Source of the DNA: Deltaproteobacteria bacterium
Lineage (GTDB): Bacteria > Myxococcota_A > UBA9042 > PHBI01
Reading direction: 5' to 3'
NCBI GenBank assembly: GCA_020632715.1
Contig: JACKFA010000014.1
Location: forward strand, 45,886-109,885
DNA: 64,000 bases
Shown: positions 10,558-20,439 of the stretch, piece after piece
Position numbering within the stretch: the first letter of the stretch is position 1
Layout of the letters: every line of letters starts with the position of its first letter
Program-made: the position numbers and the translations under genes
The notes under the pieces: model-generated
Database searches by the model: none
Told to the model about the DNA's origin: nothing
The model's input: only the letters and a program-made list of their open reading frames with translations

Positions 10558-12515
10558 ACCGGCTCTCCCACGAGAAGCTCGTTCCCGTCCATGTCGCACG
10601 CGATGCCGCCGGCGTCGCGCCAGCAGCGGATGCTGCCGAGCGTGCCGCCGCTCCTCCGGATGACGCCGAAGAAGTAGACGCGGTCGAGCGCGCACGCGCG
10701 GTCCTGCTCGACGCACATGTTGAGGCTCTCGTCGCAGACCGCCTCCTGGCAGTCCGTCCAGACCGTGGGCTGCGAACAGGAGATCGTCACGCCGCCCGAG
10801 CAGACGCCGCCCGCGTCGCAGGTGGTGCCCGACGTGCAGAAGTCGCCGTCGTCGCAGCTCGCGCCCTCGGCGAGCGCCACGACCTGGCAGACGCCGGTCT
10901 CGAGGTTGCACGAGTCGGTCGTGCAGCCGTTCGAGTCGTCGCAGTCGCCGTCGACCGTGCAGCGAGCCACGCAGAGGTGCGTCTGCGCGTCGCAGCGGCC
11001 GTTCGCGACGCAGTCCTCGTCGGTGTCGCAGACGCCGTGGCCGAGCTCGATGCGGCAGGCGCCGCTGCAGCCGTCGCCGTCCTCGACGTTGCCGTCGTCG
11101 CAGCCCTCGCTGTCGTCGAGGACGCCGTCGCCGCAGCCCGGCACGCGGAAGCGGTTGTAGTACGCGAAGAGCCCGGTGCCGCCGGCGGCGGTGCTCTCGG
11201 ACACGAGGCCGAGCTGGAAGTCGCCGGTCGCGCTCACGTAGTGGTTGCCCGAGAGGCCGGGGATCCGCACCCGCGTGACCGAGCCCGGGCCCGACGTCGG
11301 GAGGCCCGGCACGAGGACGCTCGTGGCGCCGGCCGGCGCGCCGCCGTCGAGGAGCACGCTGGCGGCGTTCGCGGTCGGCAGGAAGACGCTGACCTCGCCG
11401 GTGCCGAAGACGTTGAACGCGACGTAGCCCGTGGCCGCCGAGGACGAGAACGTGAGCGGCGGGATGACGCTCAGGCCGTGCTCGCAGTTGGACTGGCCGT
11501 CCTCCTGGAAGACGTAGGCGGGCGCCGAGGTCTGGATGAGCGTGAGCTCGCGCACCTGGAAGCGGTGGATCCCGCCCGCCGCGAGCGGCCCGGCGCTGGT
11601 CGTGCCCGAGGCGGTCGTCAGCGTCACGGTCGTGCCGGCGGTGTCGGCGACGATCGAGACGCGGTCGCCGTTGTCGGCCGGGTAGGCGTCGATCGCGTAG
11701 AGCGTGCCGAGCCCCGTGGTCGGGATGATGTTGTCGAGGCCGTCGTCGCCGCACGCCGTGGCGCCGTTCGGCGTGCAGGTCGGGCTCGTGCCCCAGCCGC
11801 GCCCGCCGGAGACGACGGCGATCGGCTGGTCCGAGGTCACGAGGGCGCCCGTGAGGTCGAAGCCGCACCCGCTCTCGAGGGTGCGGAGGAGGATCGTCTG
11901 CTGCGCCGTGAGCGTGACGGTCAGCGTGCCCGAGAGGCCGTCGTCCCACTGGAGACCGGCGGGCGGCGTCACCGTGACGGTCGCGCCGAGCGGCGCGTAG
12001 AGCATGAGCACGTCGTGGCCGGTGCCGGCGCCCGAGACCGCGTCGAGGCCGTACCCGGAGACGCGGAACCGCGTGCCGAGCGCCGTGTTGTGGTCCTTGA
12101 TGGAGGCCGAGCTGTTCCAGGGGCCCGTGATCTCGCGCGCCACGACGCTGAGCCCCGCCGAGTCCGCGACGACGAAGACGCCGCGCTGCTCCTTGACGTT
12201 GTACCCGCTCGCGACGCCGTGCGCGGCGCTGTCCGAGAGGGGCACGACGACCGGCGAGCCCACCTGCGCGGTGAACGCCGTCGCGGTCCCACCGCCGAAC
12301 GCGTACGTGCCTGTCACCGGCCCGCTCGCGGCGGAGAGCACGAGCTCCCAGGTGACCGGGTGCGGCGGCGACGGCATCTGCGGCGGCACGTAGAAGCACG
12401 TCTTGTTCTGCGGGCAGTTCTGCGCGCGCGCGGCGGGGGCGGCGACGGCGAAGACGAGCGCGCAGAGCGCGGCTGCGACGACCGTCGCGGCCGCGCGGGG
12501 GAGCGAGCTGTGCAT
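10548..12515 (-). CDS. IgGFc-binding-like adhesin with DUF4215 cysteine-rich repeats
   Basis: 655 residues from ATG 12515; a GTG five codons upstream is possible. A signal peptide (about 1-33, ending ARAQ) precedes about 430 residues resembling the IgGFc-binding N-terminal region of large bacterial secreted proteins (GVFVVADSAGLSVVAREI; VTSDQPIAVVSGGRGWG). Then comes a classic myxobacterial DUF4215 repeat (CGDGVLDDSEGCDDGNVEDG) and several Cys-rich modules (CDTDEDCVANGRC, CTVDGDCDDSNGC). Likely a secreted, disulphide-rich adhesin or matrix protein. The following lipoprotein gene overlaps its stop. Confidence 0.8.
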   Translation of the reverse strand: MHSSLPRAAATVVAAALCALVFAVAAPAARAQNCPQNKTCFYVPPQMPSPPHPVTWELVLSAASGPVTGTYAFGGGTATAFTAQVGSPVVVPLSDSAAHGVASGYNVKEQRGVFVVADSAGLSVVAREITGPWNSSASIKDHNTALGTRFRVSGYGLDAVSGAGTGHDVLMLYAPLGATVTVTPPAGLQWDDGLSGTLTVTLTAQQTILLRTLESGCGFDLTGALVTSDQPIAVVSGGRGWGTSPTCTPNGATACGDDGLDNIIPTTGLGTLYAIDAYPADNGDRVSIVADTAGTTVTLTTASGTTSAGPLAAGGIHRFQVRELTLIQTSAPAYVFQEDGQSNCEHGLSVIPPLTFSSSAATGYVAFNVFGTGEVSVFLPTANAASVLLDGGAPAGATSVLVPGLPTSGPGSVTRVRIPGLSGNHYVSATGDFQLGLVSESTAAGGTGLFAYYNRFRVPGCGDGVLDDSEGCDDGNVEDGDGCSGACRIELGHGVCDTDEDCVANGRCDAQTHLCVARCTVDGDCDDSNGCTTDSCNLETGVCQVVALAEGASCDDGDFCTSGTTCDAGGVCSGGVTISCSQPTVWTDCQEAVCDESLNMCVEQDRACALDRVYFFGVIRRSGGTLGSIRCWRDAGGIACDMDGNELLVGEPVCE

Positions 12516-12612
12516 GAAGGGACCCCGCACGAAAATCCAGGGGACCCCAGCATGCCCGAACGCGGCAGGCGCGGGGAGGGGGAATCGCCCGCGCCCGCGC
12601 CAGGACGTAACC

Positions 12613-14064
12613 TCAGCCGCGGAAGGGCTCGCGCTCGACCTTGGTCGGGGTCGCGAGGTCGTTCTTCTTGACCTGCGCGTGCCAGTACGGCGGGAAGCAG
12701 GGCCGCTCGACGTAGCGCCCGCGGCCGCGCGTGGCGCGGACGTCGCCGTCGTGCCAGGTGATCTCCCCCCGCGAGAGCGTGGTGCGCGCGAGGCCCATGA
12801 CCTCCATCCCCTCGAAGATGTTGAAGTCGATGTTCTGGTGGTGGGTCTTCGCGCTGATCGTCTTGGTGGCCGCCGGATCCCAGACGACGACGTCGGCGTC
12901 GGCGCCGGGGGCGAGCGAGCCCTTGCGCGGGTAGATGTTGAAGATCTGCGCGGCGTTCGTGGAGGTGACCTTCACGAACTCGCTCGGCGTCAGGCGCCCC
13001 GTGTTGACGCCGTGCGTCCAGAGGACGGCCATGCGGTCCTCGACGCCGCCCGTGCCGTTCGGGATCTTGCGGAAGTCCTCGTCGCCCATCGCCTTCTGCG
13101 CCGTCATGAAGCAGCAGTGGTCGGTGGCGGTCGTCTGCAGCGTGCCGGCGGCGAGCGCGCGCCAGAGGGCGTCCTGGTGCTCCTTGCTCCGGAACGGCGG
13201 GCTCATCACGTGGTGCGCGGCGTAGCGCCAGTCCTCGTGGCGGTAGACGCTCTCGTCGATGAGGAGGTGCCCGGCGAGGACCTCGCCGAAGACGCGCTGC
13301 CCCTCGCTGCGGGCGCGCGCGATGGCCTGGAGGGCGTCGATGCAGGACGTGTGCACCACGTAGACCGGCACGCCGAGCACCTCGGCGATGCGGATGGCGC
13401 GGTTGGCGGCCTCCCCCTCGACCTCGGGCGGGCGCGAGAGCGGGTGCCCCTCGGGGCCGCGGATCCCGCGGTCGTAGATCTCCTGCTGCAGGCGGAAGAC
13501 GAGCTCGCCGTTCTCGGCGTGCACGGTGCACAGGGCGCCGAGGTCGCGGCAGCGCGCGAAGCTCGAGACGAGCGTCTCGTCGTCGCACATGATGGCGTTC
13601 TTGTAGGCCATGAAGTGCTTGAAGCTGTTCACGCCGTAGTCGCGCGTGAGGATCCCCATCTCCTCGCTCACCTGGTCGCTCCACCAGGTCACGGCGACGT
13701 GGAAGGTGTAGTCGCCGGCGGCCTTCTGCGCCCACTCGCGCCACGTCTTGTAGGAGTCGAGCAGGCTCTCGCCGTTCCCGGGGATGGCGAAGTCGATGAT
13801 GGTCGTGGTGCCGCCGGTCATCGCGGCCGTCGTGCCGGTGTAGAAGTCCTCGGAGGCGACCGTCCCCATGAAGGGGAGCTCCATGTGGGTGTGCGGGTCG
13901 ATGCCGCCGGGCATCACGTAGCAGCCGGCCGCGTCGATGACCTCGGCGCCGTTGGGATCGATGTCGGCGGCGACCTGCGCGATGCGCTCGCCCTCGATGA
14001 GGACGTCGGCGCGCGCCTCGCTCTCCGCGGTGACGACGGTTCCACCCTTGATGACGACGGCCAT
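12613..14064 (-). CDS. hydA: Dihydropyrimidinase / D-hydantoinase
   Basis: 483 residues from ATG 14064 (CAGGAG upstream), the usual family length. It hydrolyses 5,6-dihydropyrimidines or hydantoins in pyrimidine degradation, in the cytoplasm. Amidohydrolase features are visible: metal-binding GGIDPHTHMELPF, FKHFMAYKNAIM with the lysine expected to be carbamylated, LCTVHAENGEL and YVVHTSCIDA with metal-ligand histidines, and ATDHCCF carrying the catalytic aspartate. C-terminal NIYPRKGSLAPGADADVVVWDP is typical. The other enzymes of reductive pyrimidine catabolism are not adjacent. Confidence 0.93.
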   Translation of the reverse strand: MAVVIKGGTVVTAESEARADVLIEGERIAQVAADIDPNGAEVIDAAGCYVMPGGIDPHTHMELPFMGTVASEDFYTGTTAAMTGGTTTIIDFAIPGNGESLLDSYKTWREWAQKAAGDYTFHVAVTWWSDQVSEEMGILTRDYGVNSFKHFMAYKNAIMCDDETLVSSFARCRDLGALCTVHAENGELVFRLQQEIYDRGIRGPEGHPLSRPPEVEGEAANRAIRIAEVLGVPVYVVHTSCIDALQAIARARSEGQRVFGEVLAGHLLIDESVYRHEDWRYAAHHVMSPPFRSKEHQDALWRALAAGTLQTTATDHCCFMTAQKAMGDEDFRKIPNGTGGVEDRMAVLWTHGVNTGRLTPSEFVKVTSTNAAQIFNIYPRKGSLAPGADADVVVWDPAATKTISAKTHHQNIDFNIFEGMEVMGLARTTLSRGEITWHDGDVRATRGRGRYVERPCFPPYWHAQVKKNDLATPTKVEREPFRG

Positions 14065-14296
14065 GACGTGCTCCTGGACGAGGGACGACGGCACCTTAGC
14101 GCGGTCGCGTCGCGGCGTCACGCGCGCTCGCGGCGCGGCGGCGCGGCAGGCCGACGAGCGGGCGATCGCCGGGCTGTTTTCGCCGGTCCGGAGGTTTCGC
14201 GGCGCGGCGGGCGTGATATGCTGTGGATCGCGTCGTCGTCGGCGATTTTCTGGGTCTCGCCGGGCGAGGGCGCCCCATCTCTTCGTGCGGTGCCGC

Positions 14297-15859
14297 GTGG
14301 ACGAACCGGACACAGCCGACGAGCCCCCGACCTCGGCGACGCGAGCGCGCGAGGGGGCGCTCCTGTGCGCGACGCTCGACGTCGTCGGCGACGGGGTCAT
14401 CGCCGTCGACGAGCGCGGCGTCGTCACGCTCGTGAACCGCGCCGCGGCGGCGCTGACGGGGGTCGCGGCGGCGGACGCCGTGGGGCGCCCGCTCGACGAG
14501 GTGTACCGCGCGCGGCTGCGGCCGGCGGCGGTGCCGGTCGCGGGCGACGCGGGCGACGGGCGGCGCCGGACGCGCACCGTGACGCTGTCGCGCGGCGAGG
14601 GCCCCGAGCTCGACGTGGTCGAGACGGAGGTCACCCTCGAGGACGCAGGCGGGCGCGCGGTCGGGCGGGTGCTCGCGCTCCGGGACGTGACGTCGCAGCT
14701 CGCGATCGACCGGAACCACGAGCGCGCGCGGCGCCTCGAGAGCCTCGGCGAGCTCGCGAGCGGCGTGGCGCACGACTTCTCGAACATGCTGACCGGCATC
14801 ATCGGGGCGGCCGACCTGCTCGCGCTCGAGGTCGGCGGGAGCTCGGCCGAGCTCGTGGAGATGATCCTCGAGACCTCGCAGCGGGCCGCGGACCTCACGA
14901 CGAAGCTCCTGTCCTTCGCGCGCTCGGGGCGGCACGAGCGCGGGTCGGTCGACGTGCACCACGTCGTGCGCGACGTGTGCGCGGTGCTCGCGCGCGACCT
15001 CGACGCCCGCGTCGCGCTCGTCACGCGCCTCGACGCCGAGGAGACGAAGCTCGTCGGCGACCGGGCGGAGCTCGTGGCGGCGCTCCTGAACCTCGGCTTC
15101 AACGCGCGCGACGCGATGGAGGACGGCGGGACGCTCACCATCGCCACCGAGAACGTCGTGCTCGACGAGCACTACTGCGCGGCGAGCCCGTTCGCGCTCA
15201 CGCCCGGGGAGTACGTGCAGATCACGGTGCGCGACACCGGGCACGGGATGGACCCGGCGACGCTCGAGCGCGCGTTCGAGCCGTTCTTCACGACCAAGCC
15301 GACCGGCGTCGGGACGGGGCTCGGGCTCCCGGCCGTGTACGGGGCCGTGTCGCGGCACCGCGGGGCGCTCGCGGTCTACAGCGAGGCCGGGACGGGGAGC
15401 GTGTTCCACGTGTTCCTGCCGGTGCGGCGCGGGCTCGTGATCGCTGCGTACCAGCCGTCGGAGGAGGAGCGCGGTCACGGCGAGGGGGTGCTCGTCGTGG
15501 ACGACGAGGAGATCATCCGCGAGACCGCGCGCTTCCTGCTCGAGGCGCTCGGCTACCGCGTGTTCCTCGCCGCGCACGGCGAGGAGGGGATCGAGCAGTT
15601 CGTGGCGCACCAGGCGGAGATCGACGTCGTGTTGCTCGACATGATCATGCCGCGCATGAACGGGCGCGAGTGCTTCGAGCGGCTGCGGCGCGTCGACCCC
15701 GGCGTGCGCGTGCTGATGTCGAGCGGGTTCACGCCCGAGGCGGTGCTGCGCGACAGCGTGACGAGCGGGGTCACGGGCTTCCTGAAGAAGCCGTACCGGA
15801 TGAGCGAGCTCGGGGCGGCGCTGCGCGCGGTGCTCGAGCCGCGCCGGTCGACCACTTGA
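14297..15859 (+). CDS. Hybrid histidine kinase (PAS, HisKA, HATPase, receiver)
   Basis: About 520 residues from GTG 14297; a GTG at 14285 is an alternative and neither has a strong ribosome-binding site. Order: a PAS domain (VGDGVIAVDERGVVTLVNRA), the H-box GVAHDFSNMLTGIIG with the phosphorylated His, the N-box LNLGFNARDAM, G-boxes DTGHGMDP and GVGTGLGLPAVYG, then a receiver with acidic pocket VVDDEE, phospho-acceptor VVLLDMIMP and LKKPYR. No membrane helix, so a soluble sensor. The paralogue at 49.0-51.2 kb has the same layout. Confidence 0.92.
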   Translation: MDEPDTADEPPTSATRAREGALLCATLDVVGDGVIAVDERGVVTLVNRAAAALTGVAAADAVGRPLDEVYRARLRPAAVPVAGDAGDGRRRTRTVTLSRGEGPELDVVETEVTLEDAGGRAVGRVLALRDVTSQLAIDRNHERARRLESLGELASGVAHDFSNMLTGIIGAADLLALEVGGSSAELVEMILETSQRAADLTTKLLSFARSGRHERGSVDVHHVVRDVCAVLARDLDARVALVTRLDAEETKLVGDRAELVAALLNLGFNARDAMEDGGTLTIATENVVLDEHYCAASPFALTPGEYVQITVRDTGHGMDPATLERAFEPFFTTKPTGVGTGLGLPAVYGAVSRHRGALAVYSEAGTGSVFHVFLPVRRGLVIAAYQPSEEERGHGEGVLVVDDEEIIRETARFLLEALGYRVFLAAHGEEGIEQFVAHQAEIDVVLLDMIMPRMNGRECFERLRRVDPGVRVLMSSGFTPEAVLRDSVTSGVTGFLKKPYRMSELGAALRAVLEPRRSTT

Positions 15860-15990
15860 GGGCGGCGCGCGGCGCCGGGGAAATCGTCGCGGGAGGGTGA
15901 CGCGGGGCCTCGGCGGGCGGTGTCAATCGCCGCGGGCTCTGCTAGCATCCGCCGCGCAGGCAGAACACCACGCCATACGAGGCAGCGATC

Positions 15991-17325
15991 ATGGCAGCTC
16001 AGCACGTCGTAGGCATCATCGGTGGGGCCGTCGCCGGCTCGGAGGCCGCCGCGCTCGTCGCCGAGCGCGGGGCCCTGGCGGTCGTCATCGAGCAGAACCA
16101 CCGCCCGTACGGGAAGATCGAGGACGGCCTCCCGCGATGGCACTCGGCGCTCCGCGACAAGGAGTACGGCCGCATCGACGAGAACCTCGGCCGCGACAAC
16201 GTCCTCTTCGTGCCGGGGACGGCCGTCGGGCGCGACGTCGGCTGGGACGAGCTCACCGCGGAGCTCGGCCTGAACGCCATCATCCTCGCGAACGGGGCGT
16301 GGCGCGATCGGCACATCACCTCGGTCGAGGGCATCGACCGCTTCGAGGGCAAGGGCCTCGTCTACCAGAACCAGTTCGTCTACTGGTTCAACCACTACCA
16401 CGAGGCCGGCTACGACGGGCCGCGCTTCGAGGTGAGCGACGGGGCGGTCGTGATCGGCGGCGGGCTCGCGTCGATCGACGTCGTGAAGATCATCAACCTC
16501 GAGCTCTACGCGCGGGCGCTGCGCGAGCGCGGCGTCGAGATCGACGTGGTCGAGCTCGAGCACAAGGGGATCGCCGAGACGCTCGAGGAGAACGGCATCG
16601 CGCAGGGCGACCTCGGGCTCAAGGGGGTCACGCTCTTCTATCGGCGGCGCGCGGAGGACATGCCGCTCGCGACGACGGACGACCCGAAGCCGACGCCCGA
16701 GCAGCGCGCGAAGCTCGAGAAGGTGCGGCTCAAGATCCTCGACAAGGTGCTGCGGAAGTACCTCGTGAACTTCGAGGGGCAGACGGTCGCCACCGGCTAT
16801 CACGAAGAGAACGGGCGGCTCGTCGGGCTCGAGTTCCACCGCACGGCGCTCGAGGGGCGCGACGTGACGATCGTCCCGGGGAGCGCGTTCACGGTGCACA
16901 CCGACCTCGTCGTGAGCTCGATCGGGAGCATCCCCGAGCCGATCCCCGGGGTCGCGATGCGCGGCGAGCTCTACGGGTTCGCGAGCTGGGACACCGGCGA
17001 GCTCGACCGCTCGCGGGGCGTGTTCGGGCTCGGCAACGTGCTGACCGGCAAGGGGAACATCAAGGACAGCCGGAAGAACGCGCGCGACATCACGGGGCGG
17101 ATCCTCGACCACGAGCTCGGCCTGTCGGGCGCGGGGGCGACGAGCGAGGCGGTGCACGCGGAGGCGCGCGGGGAGGCCGAGGCGGTGGTGGCCGAGGCGC
17201 TCGCGCGGCCGGCGCTCGACGAGGCGGCCGTAGAGCGCGTGCGCGCCTGGGTGAGGCGCCGGTGGGAGGCCGTCGGCTACGGCGGGGACTACGCCGCGTG
17301 GATGGACCGGCACCGCCCGGGCTGA
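15991..17325 (+). CDS. FAD/NAD(P)-binding oxidoreductase, ferredoxin reductase-like
   Basis: 444 residues from ATG 15991. Two dinucleotide-binding segments are visible: an N-terminal FAD motif VGIIGGAVAGSEAA, with the Gly pattern slightly altered, and a central NAD(P) motif AVVIGGGLASIDVVK. VFGLGNVLTGKGNIKDS near the C-terminus resembles the last FAD-contact motif of adrenodoxin-reductase/glutamate-synthase-like flavoproteins. The C-terminal 80 residues are helical and may be family specific. Electron donor and acceptor are unknown. The next gene starts 22 bp downstream. Confidence 0.8.
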   Translation: MAAQHVVGIIGGAVAGSEAAALVAERGALAVVIEQNHRPYGKIEDGLPRWHSALRDKEYGRIDENLGRDNVLFVPGTAVGRDVGWDELTAELGLNAIILANGAWRDRHITSVEGIDRFEGKGLVYQNQFVYWFNHYHEAGYDGPRFEVSDGAVVIGGGLASIDVVKIINLELYARALRERGVEIDVVELEHKGIAETLEENGIAQGDLGLKGVTLFYRRRAEDMPLATTDDPKPTPEQRAKLEKVRLKILDKVLRKYLVNFEGQTVATGYHEENGRLVGLEFHRTALEGRDVTIVPGSAFTVHTDLVVSSIGSIPEPIPGVAMRGELYGFASWDTGELDRSRGVFGLGNVLTGKGNIKDSRKNARDITGRILDHELGLSGAGATSEAVHAEARGEAEAVVAEALARPALDEAAVERVRAWVRRRWEAVGYGGDYAAWMDRHRPG

Positions 17326-17347
17326 GGCGCGGCGCACGGAGGGGCGG

Positions 17348-18229
17348 ATGGTCGGGATGAGGTGGCTACTGCTCGTGGGCGCGCTCGGCGCGCTCGCGGC
17401 GTGCGACGAGCAAGGCGGGATCGAGGGCTCCACGGACACGGGGGCCGTCGACACGGCGACCGCCGTCGACACCGTGGTCGTCGCGGACACGGCGGACACG
17501 AGCGAGGCCGTGGACACGGTCGCGGACGCGGGCCCGGACGCGGAGGACGTCACGGACGACGTCGCGGACGGCGTGGACGCCGCCGACACCGCCGACGCCG
17601 CAGACGGCGACGCGGACGACGCCGACGACGCCGAGGACACCGTGTTCCTCGAGGACGTCGCCGACACGAGCGACGTCGCCGACACCGCCGACACGACCGA
17701 CACGACCGACACCGCCGACACGGCCGACGCGCTCTGCGGCGGCGCGTGCCCGACCACGGCGGCGACCCTGAGCGAGGTGAAGGCGCTCGTCATCGAGGCC
17801 GTGCGCTTCGGCGCGAGCACCGACGCGGTCGTGCTGCGGAACGTCTCGGGCGCGACGGTCACCGTCACGCCGTCGTGGCAGGCGTGCAACCGCCCTGCCT
17901 ACGGCGCGCTCACCGCGACGAACGTCGACATCGCCGCCGGCGCGCGCCACACCTTCACGGTGCCGTTCGCCATCAGCGGCAACGACGAGCTCGCCATCTA
18001 CACGTCGTCGTCCTACGGCAGCGGGGACGCGATGATGGCGTTCGTCGCCTGGGGCGCGCCGACGGGGAGCGTCTCCCGCGAGTCGGTCGCGGTCGGCGCG
18101 GGGCTCTGGGCGACCGGCGACTTCGTGCCCGTCTGCCCAGGCCACGACGGGCTCTTCGCGACCGGCGACGCGGCGACGTCGAGCAGCGCGGGCTACGTGA
18201 GCGTCGGCGCCGCCTGCGCGCTGCCGTGA
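17348..18229 (+). CDS. Lipoprotein with long Asp/Thr-rich low-complexity linker
   Basis: 293 residues from ATG 17348, with GGAGG just upstream. The lipobox LAAC (about residues 16-19) is followed by about 110 residues made almost entirely of Asp, Thr, Ala and Val, with repeated DTADT and DTTDT units; this highly acidic spacer probably holds the globular part away from the membrane. The last 160 residues form a beta-sandwich-like domain with paired Cys (CGGAC, QACNRP, CPGHDG, GAACALP). The stop overlaps the next start as GTGA, tying it to the LanB-like protein. Confidence 0.8.
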   Translation: MVGMRWLLLVGALGALAACDEQGGIEGSTDTGAVDTATAVDTVVVADTADTSEAVDTVADAGPDAEDVTDDVADGVDAADTADAADGDADDADDAEDTVFLEDVADTSDVADTADTTDTTDTADTADALCGGACPTTAATLSEVKALVIEAVRFGASTDAVVLRNVSGATVTVTPSWQACNRPAYGALTATNVDIAAGARHTFTVPFAISGNDELAIYTSSSYGSGDAMMAFVAWGAPTGSVSRESVAVGAGLWATGDFVPVCPGHDGLFATGDAATSSSAGYVSVGAACALP

Positions 18230-20420
18230 GCGACGCCGAGGCACGCTGGGCCGCCTTCCGCTGGTGCCTCGTCCGCGGCACCGGCTTCCCCTTCGACGCG
18301 CTCGCCCGGCTCGGCGGCGGCGCCGACGTGACAGGCGAGGCCGCCATCGCCGAGGCGCGCGCGGCCCTCGCCGAGCTCGCCGCGACCCCGGCCTTCCGCG
18401 AGGCCGTGTTCCTCTCGAACCCCGGCCTCGACGCGCACCTCGACGCCTACCTCGCGTCGCTCGCCGGCCCGCGCGACGCCACCGCGCGAAAGCGCGAGCG
18501 CGCGCTCCTCCGCTACGCGCAGCGCCTCTTCGCGAAGAACGACAGCACCTCGTTCTTCGGGGCCGTCGCGCCGGCGACCCTGGACGCGCCGCCGTCGGCG
18601 GGCCCGGTGCCCGTGGTGACCGCGCGGCGCGCGTTCGTCGCGCACTGGGCGGCGCAGGCGCTGATGGACGCGGCGCGCGCGGCGTTGGGCGACGCGCCGA
18701 CGGCGGCCCGGCCGCGGCGAGCGCCGGCCACCATCGCGTACGACGACGCCGCCGCGGCGCGGGTGAAGCTCGGCGCGAAGGCGGTGCTCGAGGAGGTCGC
18801 GGTCGTCGAGGGGGGAGGCCGCGGGCGCGCCCTCGGGCGCGCGACGGGCGAGGCGGAGGCCGACGACGCAGGCGCGGCCGAGGCCCTCGCGGACGCGGGG
18901 TCCTCGCGGCGTGGTCGGAGCTCCCGACGGGGCCGGCCGAGCCGCTCGCGCACGCGGCGGCCCAGCTCGCGGCGCTGCCGGCGTCGCCTGGGCGCGAGGC
19001 GTGGCTCGCGCGGGTCGCGGGGCTCGAGGGCCACCGCGCGGCGTTCGAGGCGGCGGCCGGCGACGTGCCCGCGCGCCGCGCCGCGCTCGACGCGGCCGAG
19101 GCGGACTTCGCCGCCTGGACGGGCGCCGACGCGCGCCGGAAGGCCGGGAGCTTCTACGCGTCGCGCGGGATCTTCGTCGAGATGGGCGACCGCACGGGCG
19201 CCCCGATGGGGCTCCCGGAGGGCGTCGCCGCCGCGCTGCCCGGCGCGCTCGGCCCCTACCTCGAGCTCGGCCTCTTCGAGGCGGCCGCGTCGCGCCTCCG
19301 CATGCGCGCCTGGTTCGACCGCGCGGTCGGCGGCGTCGGCACACGCGCGCCGTGGCGGGCCGTCGCGGCGAGCTTCCACGCGGATCGGATGGGGGTCGAG
19401 CTCGCGACGCCGCCCGCCGCCCGCGAGCTCCGGCGCCTCTCGCAGACCGTGCGCGACGCGGCGCGCGCGGCCGTCGACGCGCACCTCGCGCGGCACGGCC
19501 AGGACGTCCCCTGCGACCTCGACCCGGCCCTCGCGCGCGACGCGCTCGCGGCGGCGGCGCCGATCTTCGACGAGGCGGGCGTCGCCTTCGCGAACCCCGA
19601 CGTCATGCTCCTCCGCCGCCCGGGCGGCGGCTTCCGCCCGCTCCTCGGCGAGGCGCACCACCTGCCGACCCTGACCCCCTGCCTCCTCGTGGCCCTCGGC
19701 TGTGAGGACGACGTCGTCGCCGCGACGCGCGCCCACCTCGCCGACCTCGCGGGCGACGCGCGCCCGGCGCTCGTGACGAGCTACGCGCACTCGTTCATCT
19801 CGGTCGGCGTGGACGTCGGCGAGATCGCGCTCGAGCTCTCGGGGACGGCGCCCTACCCCGCCGCGCGCCGCGCCTCCTTCGCGGAGCTCGAGGTCGAGCG
19901 CACGGCCGACGGCTTCCGCGTCCTCGCGACCACGCACGCCGGCGACGTCGTCCCCGTCGCGCCGTTCTCGCGCGTGACGCGCCTCGACCTCGTGGCGCCC
20001 GCGTTCCCCGTGGGGGCGGTCGACCTCCCGACCTTCCTCGGCAGCGACTGGCGCTACGCGACGGCGCTCCCGCGGCTCGCGTGGGGCGATCTCGTCGTGC
20101 ACCGCCGACGCTGGCGCGTCGCCTCGAAGCGCTGGGCGAACGAGCCGACGACCGCGGGCGCGCTCGCGCGGCTCCGGAAGGCCGTGGGGCCGGCGTTCCC
20201 GCGCTTCACGTTCGCGCGCGCCGACAGCGAGCCGAAGCCGCTGCTCTTCGACTGGGAGAGCCCGCTCTCGGCAGAGATGGCGATCTGGCAGGCCAAGCGC
20301 GACGAGGTGCTGGTCTTCTCGGAGATGCTGCCCGGCCCGGGCGACCTCTGGCTCGAGGGCCCCGAGGGGCGCCACACCGCCGAGGTGCGCATGGTCTGGA
20401 CGCGGCGGCCCGCCGGTTGA
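18226..20420 (+). CDS. Stand-alone LanB-type glutamylation-domain protein; one frameshift
   Basis: About 731 residues from GTG 18226 once a missing G is assumed in the G-run at 18897-18900. The N-terminal part matches lantibiotic dehydratase N domains: FREAVFLSNPGLDAHL then RYAQRLFAKNDSTSFFGAVAP. After the shift the C-terminal half reads RKAGSFYASRGIFVEMGDRTG, AHSFISVGVDVGEIAL and FPRFTFARADSEPKPLLFDW, also as in LanB. Full LanB enzymes add a SpaB-like elimination domain of about 300 residues, and none follows here. It therefore resembles split LanB or small LanB proteins, including peptide aminoacyl-tRNA ligases (PEARLs). No precursor peptide was recognised next to it. Confidence 0.8.
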
Positions 20421-20439
20421 GCGGCGGCCGACGCGGCGG

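Noticed and set aside
14065..14296. Regulatory RNA before the hybrid kinase
   Set aside because: No conserved riboswitch-like or structured element was recognised; the gap is plain GC-rich DNA.
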